This document shows positions 1-5,892 of a DNA stretch of 9,040 nucleotides, piece by piece. Under the pieces are notes generated by a model. It did not search any database and was not told the origin of the DNA. It saw only the letters and a list, made by a program, of their open reading frames with translations. The DNA is from Candidatus Aminicenantota bacterium (lineage in GTDB: Bacteria; Acidobacteriota; Aminicenantia; Aminicenantales; Saccharicenantaceae): positions 1 through 9,040 of the forward strand of contig DSDX01000085.1 in NCBI GenBank assembly GCA_011048485.1. Reading direction: 5' to 3'. Each line of letters opens with the position of its first letter. Within the stretch, counting starts at the first letter, position 1. Both the position numbers and the translations under genes were made by a program.

Positions 1-344
1 ATCGTCCCGTTCTCGGTCAGCCGGTAGGGGAGCGCGACGTACGCTCCGTCGAACGAGTCCGAGGTGAGCGTCGCCGGATCGTGGCTGAGCTTCAGCGCCT
101 GCCCGACGGGGCCGGGAATCCACTCGAACGAGCCGAGGGCGCCGACGATGAGCTCGCCGTCGTCGATGCAGATCGTTTTGTTCTCCATCACGTGCTTGAA
201 GGCCAGGGCGTGCTGCATCGGCGCCGACAGGGCGGCGGTCCCGGGCCGCTTGTAGAACTCGGTCATGAGCCGGGCCCGCTCGGCGCTGATCGTGGGCTTG
301 GCCTCGAGCGATCGCGTCCTCAGCTTCTTGATGCGTTCGGTCAT
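1..344 (-). CDS. Glycyl radical enzyme (pyruvate formate-lyase-like), N-terminal part, cut by window edge
   Basis: The 114 visible codons begin MTERIKKLR. Residues 1-68 match the N-terminus of pyruvate formate-lyase/glycerol-dehydratase-type glycyl radical enzymes: a helix with AKPTISAERA, then ALAFKHVMENKTI and DDGELIVG. Such enzymes carry a glycyl radical near the C-terminus, outside the window, so the substrate class cannot be assigned. The start at 344 is preferred over the ATG at 350 because GGAGG (355-351) lies 6 nt before 344 but touches the ATG at 350. The gene begins 2 nt after the activase stop, so the two are almost certainly one operon, and the partner activase supports the family call. 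Oddity: after ELIVG (residue 68) the frame stays open, but the sequence (GALGSFEW...DSFDGAYVALPYRL) no longer resembles the family, and alanine codons shift from mainly GCC to mainly GCG. Family assignment is confident for the first 68 residues only. Confidence 0.72.
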   Translation of the reverse strand, partial: MTERIKKLRTRSLEAKPTISAERARLMTEFYKRPGTAALSAPMQHALAFKHVMENKTICIDDGELIVGALGSFEWIPGPVGQALKLSHDPATLTSDSFDGAYVALPYRLTENGT

Positions 345-346
345 GG

Positions 347-1285
347 TCATCCTCCGCGCCGGACCTCGAAGCCCGCCTCGCGGAAGGCGGCCTCGATGGC
401 CGCGATCCGTTCCTCGGACGGAGCTTCGAATCTCCGGAATCGTCCTTCTTTGCCGATGCGGCGGGCCTTCTCCAGGCCCCCGGAATGATAGGGCAGGAGG
501 TCGATCCGCTTGATCGCCTCGTGCGGGGCGAGCCAGGCGATGACCCGCCTGATGTTCTCGTCGCCGTCGTTGACGCCGGCGACGAGCGGGATGCGGACCC
601 AGACCTCGGTCCGCCCCGCGGCCAGCTTCCCGAGGTTCTCGAGAATGGGCCCGTTGGGAACGCCCGTCGTCTCCCGGTGGCGGGCCTCGTCCATGACCTT
701 GAGGTCGAACAGGACGAGGTCGGTCTTCGAGGCCAGCCGCTCGAGGGCGCCATTCGACGAGAAGCCGGCCGTGTCGACGGCCGTCCGCAGGCCCCGGGCC
801 CGGCACCCGTCGAGGATGGCCTCGGCGAAGGCCGGCTGCACCGCCGGGTCGCCGCCGGAGAGCGTGACGCCCCCGCCCGATTGCTCGTAGAAGATCCGGT
901 CCTTCTCGACCTCGGCCATGACGTCGTCGACGCTCATCTCGCGGCCGACGATCTGCATGGCGTCGTAGAGGCAGGCCTCGGCGCACTTGCCGCAGAGATC
1001 GCACTTGGAGCGGTCGACAACCACGGCCCCTTCGGCATCCTTGGCGATGGCGCCCGTGGGGCAGGCCGCGACGCAGGCGTAACAGCGGGCGCACCTGCCC
1101 GGCCAGTGCATCAGCTCGGGCCGGGGATCGACGCTCTCGGGGTTGTGGCACCAGAGGCAGCCCAGGGAGCAGCCCTTGAGGAAGACGGTGGTGCGGATGC
1201 CCGGCCCGTCATGGATGGAATAGCGTTTAATGTCGAAGACCCGCCCGCTCGGCGTCGTCGGCTTCCACCTGTCTCGAGGGCCCAT
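347..1285 (-). CDS. Glycyl radical enzyme activating enzyme (radical SAM, PflA-like, with two 4Fe-4S ferredoxin motifs)
   Basis: This 312-residue cytoplasmic enzyme would use S-adenosylmethionine and an Fe-S cluster to install the glycyl radical on its partner. The N-terminal FDIKRYSIHDGPGIRTTVFL is the activase signature. The radical-SAM cysteines are C39, C43 and C46 (CSLGCLWC). A ferredoxin-like insert follows with C65/C68/C71/C75 and C95/C98/C101/C105, as in glycerol-dehydratase, choline-lyase and other non-Pfl activases; short PflA lacks it. The SAM-binding GGE motif reads GGD at 144-146 (TLSGGDPAVQ), a conservative but noteworthy change. LFDLKVMD (192-199) and IPLVAGVND (232-240) are further family blocks. 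It is followed 2 nt later by the partner enzyme gene. No good Shine-Dalgarno precedes the ATG at 1285; AT-rich TATA-like sequence lies immediately upstream, so the leader may be very short or absent. Confidence 0.93.
   Translation of the reverse strand: MGPRDRWKPTTPSGRVFDIKRYSIHDGPGIRTTVFLKGCSLGCLWCHNPESVDPRPELMHWPGRCARCYACVAACPTGAIAKDAEGAVVVDRSKCDLCGKCAEACLYDAMQIVGREMSVDDVMAEVEKDRIFYEQSGGGVTLSGGDPAVQPAFAEAILDGCRARGLRTAVDTAGFSSNGALERLASKTDLVLFDLKVMDEARHRETTGVPNGPILENLGKLAAGRTEVWVRIPLVAGVNDGDENIRRVIAWLAPHEAIKRIDLLPYHSGGLEKARRIGKEGRFRRFEAPSEERIAAIEAAFREAGFEVRRGG
351..355 (-). promoter_or_regulatory. Shine-Dalgarno of the glycyl radical enzyme gene
   Basis: GGAGG on the minus strand sits inside the last codons of the activase gene. 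It is 6 nt from the ATG at 344, but directly abuts the in-frame ATG at 350 that overlaps the activase TGA. The spacing decides the start at 344. Confidence 0.6.
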
Positions 1286-1400
1286 GAGTATGCCTATAAA
1301 ATATATTAATTCAATAAGATAGAATCATACATCGTTGGTAATATATCAGATATCAGCATTGAAATCAAGCTTTTTCTCCTATACTTTTCGGGCGAATTGG
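1286..1400. promoter_or_regulatory. AT-rich divergent promoter region between activase and spoIIM-like genes
   Basis: This stretch is strikingly AT-rich within a very GC-rich window and lies between two divergently transcribed genes. It contains overlapping TATA-like words (TATAAAATATATTAATT at 1295-1311) and a tandem direct repeat ATATCAG-ATATCAG at 1343-1356. On the minus strand several -10-like hexamers occur, but no -35/-10 pair with standard spacing stands out, so the activase promoter cannot be placed exactly. I looked for an FNR-type TTGAT-N4-ATCAA site, which would suit an oxygen-sensitive operon. The nearest match is only TTGAAATCAA (1359-1368), which does not fit. Confidence 0.6.
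1359..1385 (+). promoter_or_regulatory. Candidate sigma-70-type promoter for the spoIIM-like gene
   Basis: TTGAAA (1359-1364) and TATACT (1380-1385) on the plus strand are separated by 15 bp, shorter than the preferred 16-18. Initiation would fall near 1392, giving a leader of about 135 nt that contains a small ORF and a stem-loop. The same TTGAAA -35 word recurs before two other genes in this window. Assignment is by eye. Confidence 0.35.
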
Positions 1401-1416
1401 GGTAAAACGGAGCCCG

Positions 1417-1530
1417 ATGCGCGAAAATCCGGCCTACGCCACGCGTTTCGTCCTGTCATCGAGGCTCGTCTCCGCCACTGAACCTCGATATGGGCATCCG
1501 GGACATCACCCTATCAAGGAGCCGAGATGA
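1417..1530 (+). CDS. Possible 37-codon leader ORF overlapping the spoIIM-like start
   Basis: The ORF starts ATG at 1417 (MRENPAYATRF...) and ends with TGA at 1528-1530, overlapping the downstream ATG (1527) as ATGA. CGGAG at 1408-1412 is 4 nt before the ATG, and a candidate promoter lies just upstream. The overlap is the arrangement used for translational coupling. Against it, third-position G/C is only about 62 percent (14 of 37 codons end in A/T), far less biased than neighbouring genes, and the peptide matches nothing I recognise. It may be a translated regulatory leader or a chance frame. Confidence 0.25.
   Translation: MRENPAYATRFVLSSRLVSATEPRYGHPGHHPIKEPR
1458..1489 (+). other. Stem-loop in the spoIIM-like leader
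   Basis: ATCGAGG (1458-1464) pairs perfectly with CCTCGAT (1483-1489) across an 18-nt loop. It lies about 38 nt before the coding start and inside the small leader ORF. It could affect translation, but the stem is only 7 bp and may be incidental. Confidence 0.25.
1516..1521 (+). promoter_or_regulatory. Shine-Dalgarno of the spoIIM-like gene
   Basis: AAGGAG lies 5 nt before the ATG at 1527. It favours that start over the in-frame ATG at 1542. Confidence 0.7.
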
Positions 1531-2303
1531 CCGGGGACGAGATGACAGCCCCGGGGAAAGATAACAGACCCGCTCGGGCAGCCGTCCCGAGGACCGGTCT
1601 CATCCGGCGCCTTTACAGCGAGGAGCTCGAGGCCTGGAAGAGGCACTACCGACGCTATTTCAAGCACGCCGCCCGGGCGCTCGGGCTGGGCTTCGTCGCC
1701 GGTTTTCTCTATTTCATGATCTGGCCGGCCCGGGAGATGAAGGCCCTCGCCTTCGTCGTCCGGGCCCTCGAGGACATCCCGCTCGACGCTCCCCCTCTCG
1801 TCCTCGCCCTGACGCTCTTCACCCACAACGCCCGGGCTTCGGTGGTCGCGGTCGCGGCGGGCCTGGCGCCCTTCCTGTTCCTGCCCATCCTCGACCCGGT
1901 CATCAACGGCGGCGTGCTCGGGCTGCTCTGCTCCGTGTCCAAGCACCAGGGCCTCGACGTTCCCCGCCTCATCCTGACCCAGATCCTGCCCCACGGCGTT
2001 TTCGAGCTCACGGCCGTCCTCTACACGACGAGCCTGGGCCTCTACCTCTCGGCGGAGATGGGGAAGAAAGCGCTGGCCGCCTGGCGCGCCAGGACGCGGG
2101 CCCTGGCGGGGCCAGGGACGTCTCCCGACCCGGCGCCCCCTCAGCCGGCGCCCGTGGACTTCCTCGAGACGTATGACGAACGCGCGGCGGCCGAGCCCTG
2201 GGGCCCGGCCCGGAACATCGTCCGCTCGTTCGTCCTCGTCGTCCTGCCGCTTCTCTTCGTCGCCGCGGCGATCGAAGGGCTGATCACGCCGCTGCTCCGC
2301 TAG
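1527..2303 (+). CDS. SpoIIM/DUF95-family integral membrane protein
   Basis: This 258-residue multipass inner-membrane protein has a charged N-terminal region (residues 1-47, rich in Arg/Lys/Glu). Hydrophobic segments follow at about 49-66, 103-135 (probably two), 146-175 and 231-256. Family hallmarks are present in order: the HNARAS block (100-105) beginning the conserved helix, INGGVLG (126-132), and ILPHGVFEL (153-161). That layout defines the stage II sporulation protein M / DUF95 family. Family members outside spore formers have no settled role; some occur beside RDD, MoxR or peptidase genes, none of which is visible here. A Pro/Ala-rich linker (about 194-210) precedes the last helix. The gene stands alone on the plus strand and converges with the aldose epimerase gene, the stop codons being 16 nt apart. 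Function beyond family membership is not inferable. Confidence 0.85.
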   Translation: MTGDEMTAPGKDNRPARAAVPRTGLIRRLYSEELEAWKRHYRRYFKHAARALGLGFVAGFLYFMIWPAREMKALAFVVRALEDIPLDAPPLVLALTLFTHNARASVVAVAAGLAPFLFLPILDPVINGGVLGLLCSVSKHQGLDVPRLILTQILPHGVFELTAVLYTTSLGLYLSAEMGKKALAAWRARTRALAGPGTSPDPAPPQPAPVDFLETYDERAAAEPWGPARNIVRSFVLVVLPLLFVAAAIEGLITPLLR

Positions 2304-2319
2304 CCATCCCCCCGCCCGC

Positions 2320-3492
2320 TCACTTCACGGCGAACTTGTGGACCGTGACCGAACGGAAGGTCCGCCCCGGCTCCAGGATCGTCGACGGGAAGCCCGGCTG
2401 GTTGGGCGAGTCGGGGAAATGCTGCGTCTCGAGGCAGAATGCGGCGTGCTTCTGATAGGCCTGACCGCCCTTGCCGGCCACCGAGCCGTCCAAGAAGTTG
2501 CCGGTATAGAGCTGGAGACCGGGCTGGTCCGTCCAGACCTCCATGACCCGGCCGCTCTCGGCCTCCTCGACCCGGGCGGCCCTGGCCGCCGCTCCGCCGC
2601 CGCTCCTCAGGACGTAATTGTGGTCGTAGCCGCCCTCGACCAGGCCGATGCGCTCGCCGATGGCGTGCGGCGCCGTGAAGTCGAAGGGGGTCCCGGCCAC
2701 GGGGACGATCTCGCCCGTCGGGATGAGATTGGCGGCCGAGTCGACGGCCGTGATGGCGTCGGCCTCGATCCGGAGCAGGTGGCCGAGGATGTCGCCCCGG
2801 CCCCCGCCCTTGAGATTCCAGTAGGCGTGGTTGGTCAGGTTGACGGGGGTCTTCGTATCGGTCGTCGCCTCGTAGCTGATCGTGAGCTCGTTCTCGTCGG
2901 TCAGCCCGTAGACGACCGCGACCTCAAGGTTGCCGGGAAAGCCTTCCTCCATGTCCCGGCTCAGGTAGGTCAGCCGGAGGCTCGGCCCGGGCGCGGCCGC
3001 GACCGGCTCGGCCTTCCAGACGACCTTGTCGAAGCCCCGGATGCCGCCGTGGAGCGTGTTGCCGTTGTTGTTCGCGGCCAGCTCGTAGGTGACCCCGTCC
3101 AGGACGAACCGGGCCTTGGCGATGCGGTTCGCGTAGCGGCCGATGACGGCCCCGAAGTAAGGGTGGACGCCGAGGTAGCCCTCGAGGTCGTCGAAACCGA
3201 GGGTGACGTCGGCCGCGCCCCCGTGCCGGTCCGGCGTCTTCAGCGACACCAGCGTGGCCCCGTAGGTCATGATCCGGGCCTCGAGGCCCGACGCGTTCCT
3301 GAGCGTATAGATGTCGACGGCCGTGCCGTCGGCCAGACGGCCGAAAAGCTCTCTCTTGAACGTCATCTCCGGACCTCCTCGCTCGCCGGGTTCCGCCTCC
3401 GGGCCTCCGGGCCCCTTCTTGCAGGCCTGCAGGCCGGCCGCCAAGGCCAGGGCGAGGACCGCGGACAGCGTCCATGTCGTCATTGATCTCAT
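2320..3492 (-). CDS. Aldose 1-epimerase (mutarotase), lipoprotein form
   Basis: This 390-residue galactose mutarotase-family enzyme interconverts alpha and beta anomers of aldoses. The first 24 residues form a lipoprotein signal: a hydrophobic core SAVLALALAAG and the lipobox LQAC with C24, followed by KK rather than Asp. It is therefore likely lipidated and periplasm-facing. A linker rich in Gly/Pro/Glu (25-43) leads into the beta-sandwich fold. Diagnostic motifs are GRYANRI (118-124), NTLHGG with H148, NLTNHAYWNL with H222 (general acid), YDHNYVL with D290, and LETQHFPDSP with E355 (general base). The catalytic set is complete. The start at 3492 has GAGG close upstream; ATG at 3483 would also leave a workable signal peptide. 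The gene is divergent from the kinase gene and convergent with the spoIIM-like gene, so it is probably monocistronic. Confidence 0.93.
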   Translation of the reverse strand: MRSMTTWTLSAVLALALAAGLQACKKGPGGPEAEPGERGGPEMTFKRELFGRLADGTAVDIYTLRNASGLEARIMTYGATLVSLKTPDRHGGAADVTLGFDDLEGYLGVHPYFGAVIGRYANRIAKARFVLDGVTYELAANNNGNTLHGGIRGFDKVVWKAEPVAAAPGPSLRLTYLSRDMEEGFPGNLEVAVVYGLTDENELTISYEATTDTKTPVNLTNHAYWNLKGGGRGDILGHLLRIEADAITAVDSAANLIPTGEIVPVAGTPFDFTAPHAIGERIGLVEGGYDHNYVLRSGGGAAARAARVEEAESGRVMEVWTDQPGLQLYTGNFLDGSVAGKGGQAYQKHAAFCLETQHFPDSPNQPGFPSTILEPGRTFRSVTVHKFAVK

Positions 3493-3521
3493 GTTCGCCT
3501 CGATACGTGGAATTCCCCTCT

Positions 3522-3551
3522 TACATATCTCATTCCGGCCCTTGTTTTCAA
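3522..3551 (-). promoter_or_regulatory. Candidate promoter of the aldose epimerase gene
   Basis: On the minus strand TTGAAA (3551-3546) is followed after 18 bp by TATGTA (3527-3522), a weak -10. Initiation would be near 3515, leaving a leader of about two dozen nucleotides. The -35 word is the same as before the dipeptide epimerase gene. Confidence 0.3.
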
Positions 3552-3627
3552 CCGCGCCGCTCTGGATACCCCGCCTTTCACCCGGTGCCCCGGCAGGCCC
3601 CGGCTCGCACCGCGGGACCGGGAACGA

Positions 3628-3656
3628 TTGACCCCGGAAGGTCCGTATGGTATCAC
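3628..3656 (+). promoter_or_regulatory. Possible promoter immediately upstream of the kinase
   Basis: TTGACC (3628-3633) is followed after 17 bp by TATCAC (3651-3656). Alternatively TATGGT (3646-3651), a TANNNT-type -10, lies 5 nt before the ATG at 3657. Either placement gives a very short or absent leader, consistent with the missing Shine-Dalgarno. The two readings favour different starts (3669 and 3657). Confidence 0.3.
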
Positions 3657-5054
3657 ATGGACACGGAAATGGTCGGCCAGGTCCTCAAGCACTACCGCAT
3701 CGAGTCCCAGCTCGGCAAGGGCGGAATGGGCGTCGTCTACCGGGCCCGCGACACCCGCCTCGACCGCCTCGTGGCCCTCAAGATGATCACCCCGAGCCTG
3801 GTCGCGAATCCCGAACGACGGAGCCGTCTCCTTCTCGAGGCCCGCTCGGCCGCCGCCGTGTCCCATCCGGCCATCGCCCAGGTCTACGACATCGACGAGG
3901 TTGACGGGAACCTGTTCATCGCCATGGAGTACGTCGACGGCCGGACCGTCAGCCGTCTCATCGCCGAGGGCGAGCTCGACCTCATGGGCGCCCTCGAGAT
4001 CTCCCTCCAGGTCGCCGAAGGCCTGGCCAAGGCCCATGACGCGGGCATCCTCCACCGGGACATCAAGTCCGACAACATCATGGTCACCCGCGACGGCCAC
4101 GCCAAGCTCCTCGACTTCGGCCTGGCCAAGCTGGTCGAGGCTGGGAAGGACGAGCCCGTTTCGCCGGCCGAACTGTCCCGGACCCTGACCCGGGGCCGGG
4201 TCCACACCATCCCCGGGGCGGTCATGGGCACGCTCAGCTACATGAGCCCGGAACAGGCCCGCGGCAAGGAGCTCGACCGGCGCAGCGACATCTTCTCCCT
4301 CGGCACCGTCCTTTACGAAATGGTCACCTCGGAGCTGCCCTTCAAAGGCGAGACCCCCCTCGACACCATGCACGCCATCGCCTACGAGGAGGCCCGGCCG
4401 GTGACCATCGTCCGGCGGAACCTCACCCCCGAGCTCCACCGCATCGTCTTTCGCTGCCTCCGCAAGAACCCGGACGACCGCTACCCCGACGCCCGGGCCC
4501 TGGCCGCCGACCTCAAGCGCCTCAAACACGACCTCGAGACCGGCACGAAGACCCGGCTGCCGGTCGGGGACCGCCTGCGCAACTGGGTCGAATGGCTGAG
4601 GACCTCGTTCCCGGGCGGGTACAAGGGCATGGCCATCCTGGCCGGGGCCATCGCCCTGACCGTGCTGCTCGTGGCCGTGAACTTCAATTGGGGCGGGCTC
4701 ATCGGCCCGGCGTTCATCGGGCTCTTCGTCTACCGGTTCATCCGCAACCGGAAGAAGCGCCTCATCGCGGCCTTCACGAAGAAGGTCAGCCGTTTCCCCG
4801 AGGTCCGCCTGGTCACTGTCCGGGACGACCGCGTGATCGTGGCCGTGGACAAGGCTCCCGCCAAGGTCTTCATCCGCATCACCGCCCTCGTCGACGATCT
4901 CAACAAGAGCCTGTTCTTCGGAAAGGATATCAAGGCCGAGATCCGGACCGATATCACCGACGACGAGGCCAAGACCATGCTGACCCAGGTGGGGGTCGCC
5001 TACGCCCGTGATGACGACAGCGGCGGTCCCGCGAAAAAGTCCCGCGGGGCCTAG
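3657..5054 (+). CDS. Membrane-anchored Ser/Thr protein kinase (Hanks type)
   Basis: This 465-residue kinase has an N-terminal catalytic domain (about 14-290). It shows the glycine loop LGKGGMGVVY (19-28), ATP lysine K42, helix-C glutamate E61, catalytic loop HRDIKSDN (133-140, base D135), DFG (153-155), GTLSYMSPEQ (191-200), D211 and R275, so all key residues are present. The activation segment is long, with Ser/Thr-rich sequence between DFG and SPEQ. Two hydrophobic segments (about 325-342 and 347-362), joined by a short loop and followed by RNRKKR, suggest a membrane hairpin. Both the kinase and the C-terminal 100 residues would then be cytoplasmic. That tail contains no PASTA, TPR, WD40 or beta-propeller repeats and I do not recognise it. 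The start at 3657 is chosen by alignment to the kinase fold; ATG at 3669 is also possible, and neither has a good Shine-Dalgarno. An upstream extension in frame back to 3474 is not supported. Substrates are unknown. Confidence 0.93.
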   Translation: MDTEMVGQVLKHYRIESQLGKGGMGVVYRARDTRLDRLVALKMITPSLVANPERRSRLLLEARSAAAVSHPAIAQVYDIDEVDGNLFIAMEYVDGRTVSRLIAEGELDLMGALEISLQVAEGLAKAHDAGILHRDIKSDNIMVTRDGHAKLLDFGLAKLVEAGKDEPVSPAELSRTLTRGRVHTIPGAVMGTLSYMSPEQARGKELDRRSDIFSLGTVLYEMVTSELPFKGETPLDTMHAIAYEEARPVTIVRRNLTPELHRIVFRCLRKNPDDRYPDARALAADLKRLKHDLETGTKTRLPVGDRLRNWVEWLRTSFPGGYKGMAILAGAIALTVLLVAVNFNWGGLIGPAFIGLFVYRFIRNRKKRLIAAFTKKVSRFPEVRLVTVRDDRVIVAVDKAPAKVFIRITALVDDLNKSLFFGKDIKAEIRTDITDDEAKTMLTQVGVAYARDDDSGGPAKKSRGA

Positions 5055-5085
5055 CCCGGGGCCTTCCTCTTCTTCCGGCGGGCCC

Positions 5086-5838
5086 TTAGACCTCGCCCCA
5101 CCTGGTCCTCAGGCGCGTCAGCTCGGCGCCCGTCGCCGCGTTGACGATCTGATGGAGGAACGCGGGCCCGCGGCCGTCGTCCGGGAGTCGCTCGACGGCC
5201 GACAGGACTTCCTCGCCGTAGAAGGTCTCGGCCCGGTAGGAGACTTCGATCTCGACCGGCCGGAGGGACATCAGGACGTCCCGCGGGACGGGCTCTAACG
5301 CCCAGTGGACGTAGACCGCGTTGTTGACGTGCCGGTTCCAATCGAGATCGGCGGAACCGACCCGGAACCGGAGCTCCGACTGGCGCTCGGACAGGACGGG
5401 CAGGGAGTCGAACGGATCGTCCAGGGCCCGCTTGTCGACCGCGTAGGCGATGTCGATGACGTCGTCGACCTTGCGCGGCTGTTTGCGCTCGAGCTCCAAG
5501 ACCATCCAGGAGCTGGTCGCCGAGAGGATCGCTCCGCCGGTGCCGTCGGCGGCCTCGAAATCGCGGGTGGCGAAATAGCCGCTTTTCCCGGACGGCCAGG
5601 TCGTGATCTCGAGCCGGGTCCCCATGGCCGGGTAGCGATAGACGAGAACATGGTAGCGCGACAGGACCCAGGTCATCCCGCGCTTGACGAGATCGAGGAC
5701 CGAAAGCCCCAGCCGGCCGGCGTGCTCCCCGGCGGCGTCCTGGAGGTAGTTGAGGAGGCTCGTCGTCCTGGCCAGGCCCCGGATGTCGGTCTCGTAGGTG
5801 TGGACGGCGTATTCTTTGCGGAAGACGAGATCGGTCAT
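5086..5838 (-). CDS. Acyl-ACP thioesterase (FatA/FatB family)
   Basis: This 250-residue cytoplasmic enzyme would hydrolyse acyl-acyl carrier protein to free fatty acid, ending chain elongation. Two hot-dog halves are visible. The first (about 1-120) has YETDIRG, LLNYLQDAAGEHA, TWVLSRYHV and YPAMGTRLEITTWPSG; the second (about 150-245) has SADLDWNRHVNNAVYVHWALE. D166, N168 and H170 in that motif and E204 in VSYRAETF line up with the D-N-H/E set proposed as catalytic in plant FatB; the plant Cys next to that Glu is Thr here. The start at 5838 is preferred to the in-frame ATG at 5856, because TATAAT at 5850-5845 lies inside that extension and exactly 6 nt before the 5838 ATG. There is no Shine-Dalgarno. 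The gene lies downstream of the lipoprotein gene but appears to have its own promoter. It converges with the kinase gene 31 nt away. Confidence 0.9.
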   Translation of the reverse strand: MTDLVFRKEYAVHTYETDIRGLARTTSLLNYLQDAAGEHAGRLGLSVLDLVKRGMTWVLSRYHVLVYRYPAMGTRLEITTWPSGKSGYFATRDFEAADGTGGAILSATSSWMVLELERKQPRKVDDVIDIAYAVDKRALDDPFDSLPVLSERQSELRFRVGSADLDWNRHVNNAVYVHWALEPVPRDVLMSLRPVEIEVSYRAETFYGEEVLSAVERLPDDGRGPAFLHQIVNAATGAELTRLRTRWGEV

Positions 5839-5844
5839 GCGGGC

Positions 5845-5850
5845 ATTATA
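5845..5850 (-). promoter_or_regulatory. Consensus -10 box implying leaderless thioesterase transcript
   Basis: A perfect TATAAT on the minus strand is followed by exactly six nucleotides (GCCCGC) and then ATG at 5838. Since +1 normally falls 6-7 nt after the -10 box, initiation would be at or next to the A of ATG. There is no recognisable -35 at the usual distance; that stretch is GC-rich. Confidence 0.5.
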
Positions 5851-5892
5851 CAACAACCTCGAACGGGCCGGCCGGGCGCCGCAGGGAGCCGG

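Noticed and set aside
1..150. FG-GAP/integrin-like resemblance of LIVGALGSFEW and DSFDGAYVA in the divergent part of the first gene
   Set aside because: Only short, gapped similarity; no repeated unit or calcium-binding DxDxDG motif is present, so a domain call is not justified.
485..1309. 274-codon plus-strand frame opposite the activase
   Set aside because: No recognisable motif. The minus strand encodes a clear radical SAM activase with all cysteines in place.
1359..1368. FNR/CRP-type operator near the oxygen-sensitive operon
   Set aside because: TTGAAATCAA lacks the TTGAT-N4-ATCAA spacing and half-site bases, and is better read as part of a -35 element.
2338..3486. 382-codon open frame opposite the aldose epimerase gene
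   Set aside because: It is a compositional shadow of the minus-strand gene, which has the full mutarotase motif set and a lipoprotein signal.
3474..3656. N-terminal extension of the kinase frame by 61 residues
   Set aside because: The extension is Pro/Arg-rich low-complexity sequence overlapping the divergent epimerase promoter. The kinase fold starts right after 3657 and no ribosome site supports the upstream ATG.
5047..5085. Bidirectional terminator between the convergent kinase and thioesterase genes
   Set aside because: Only a 4-bp GGGC-CTA-GCCC stem overlapping the kinase stop and weak GGGCC/GGCCC pairing; no stable stem with a T-run.
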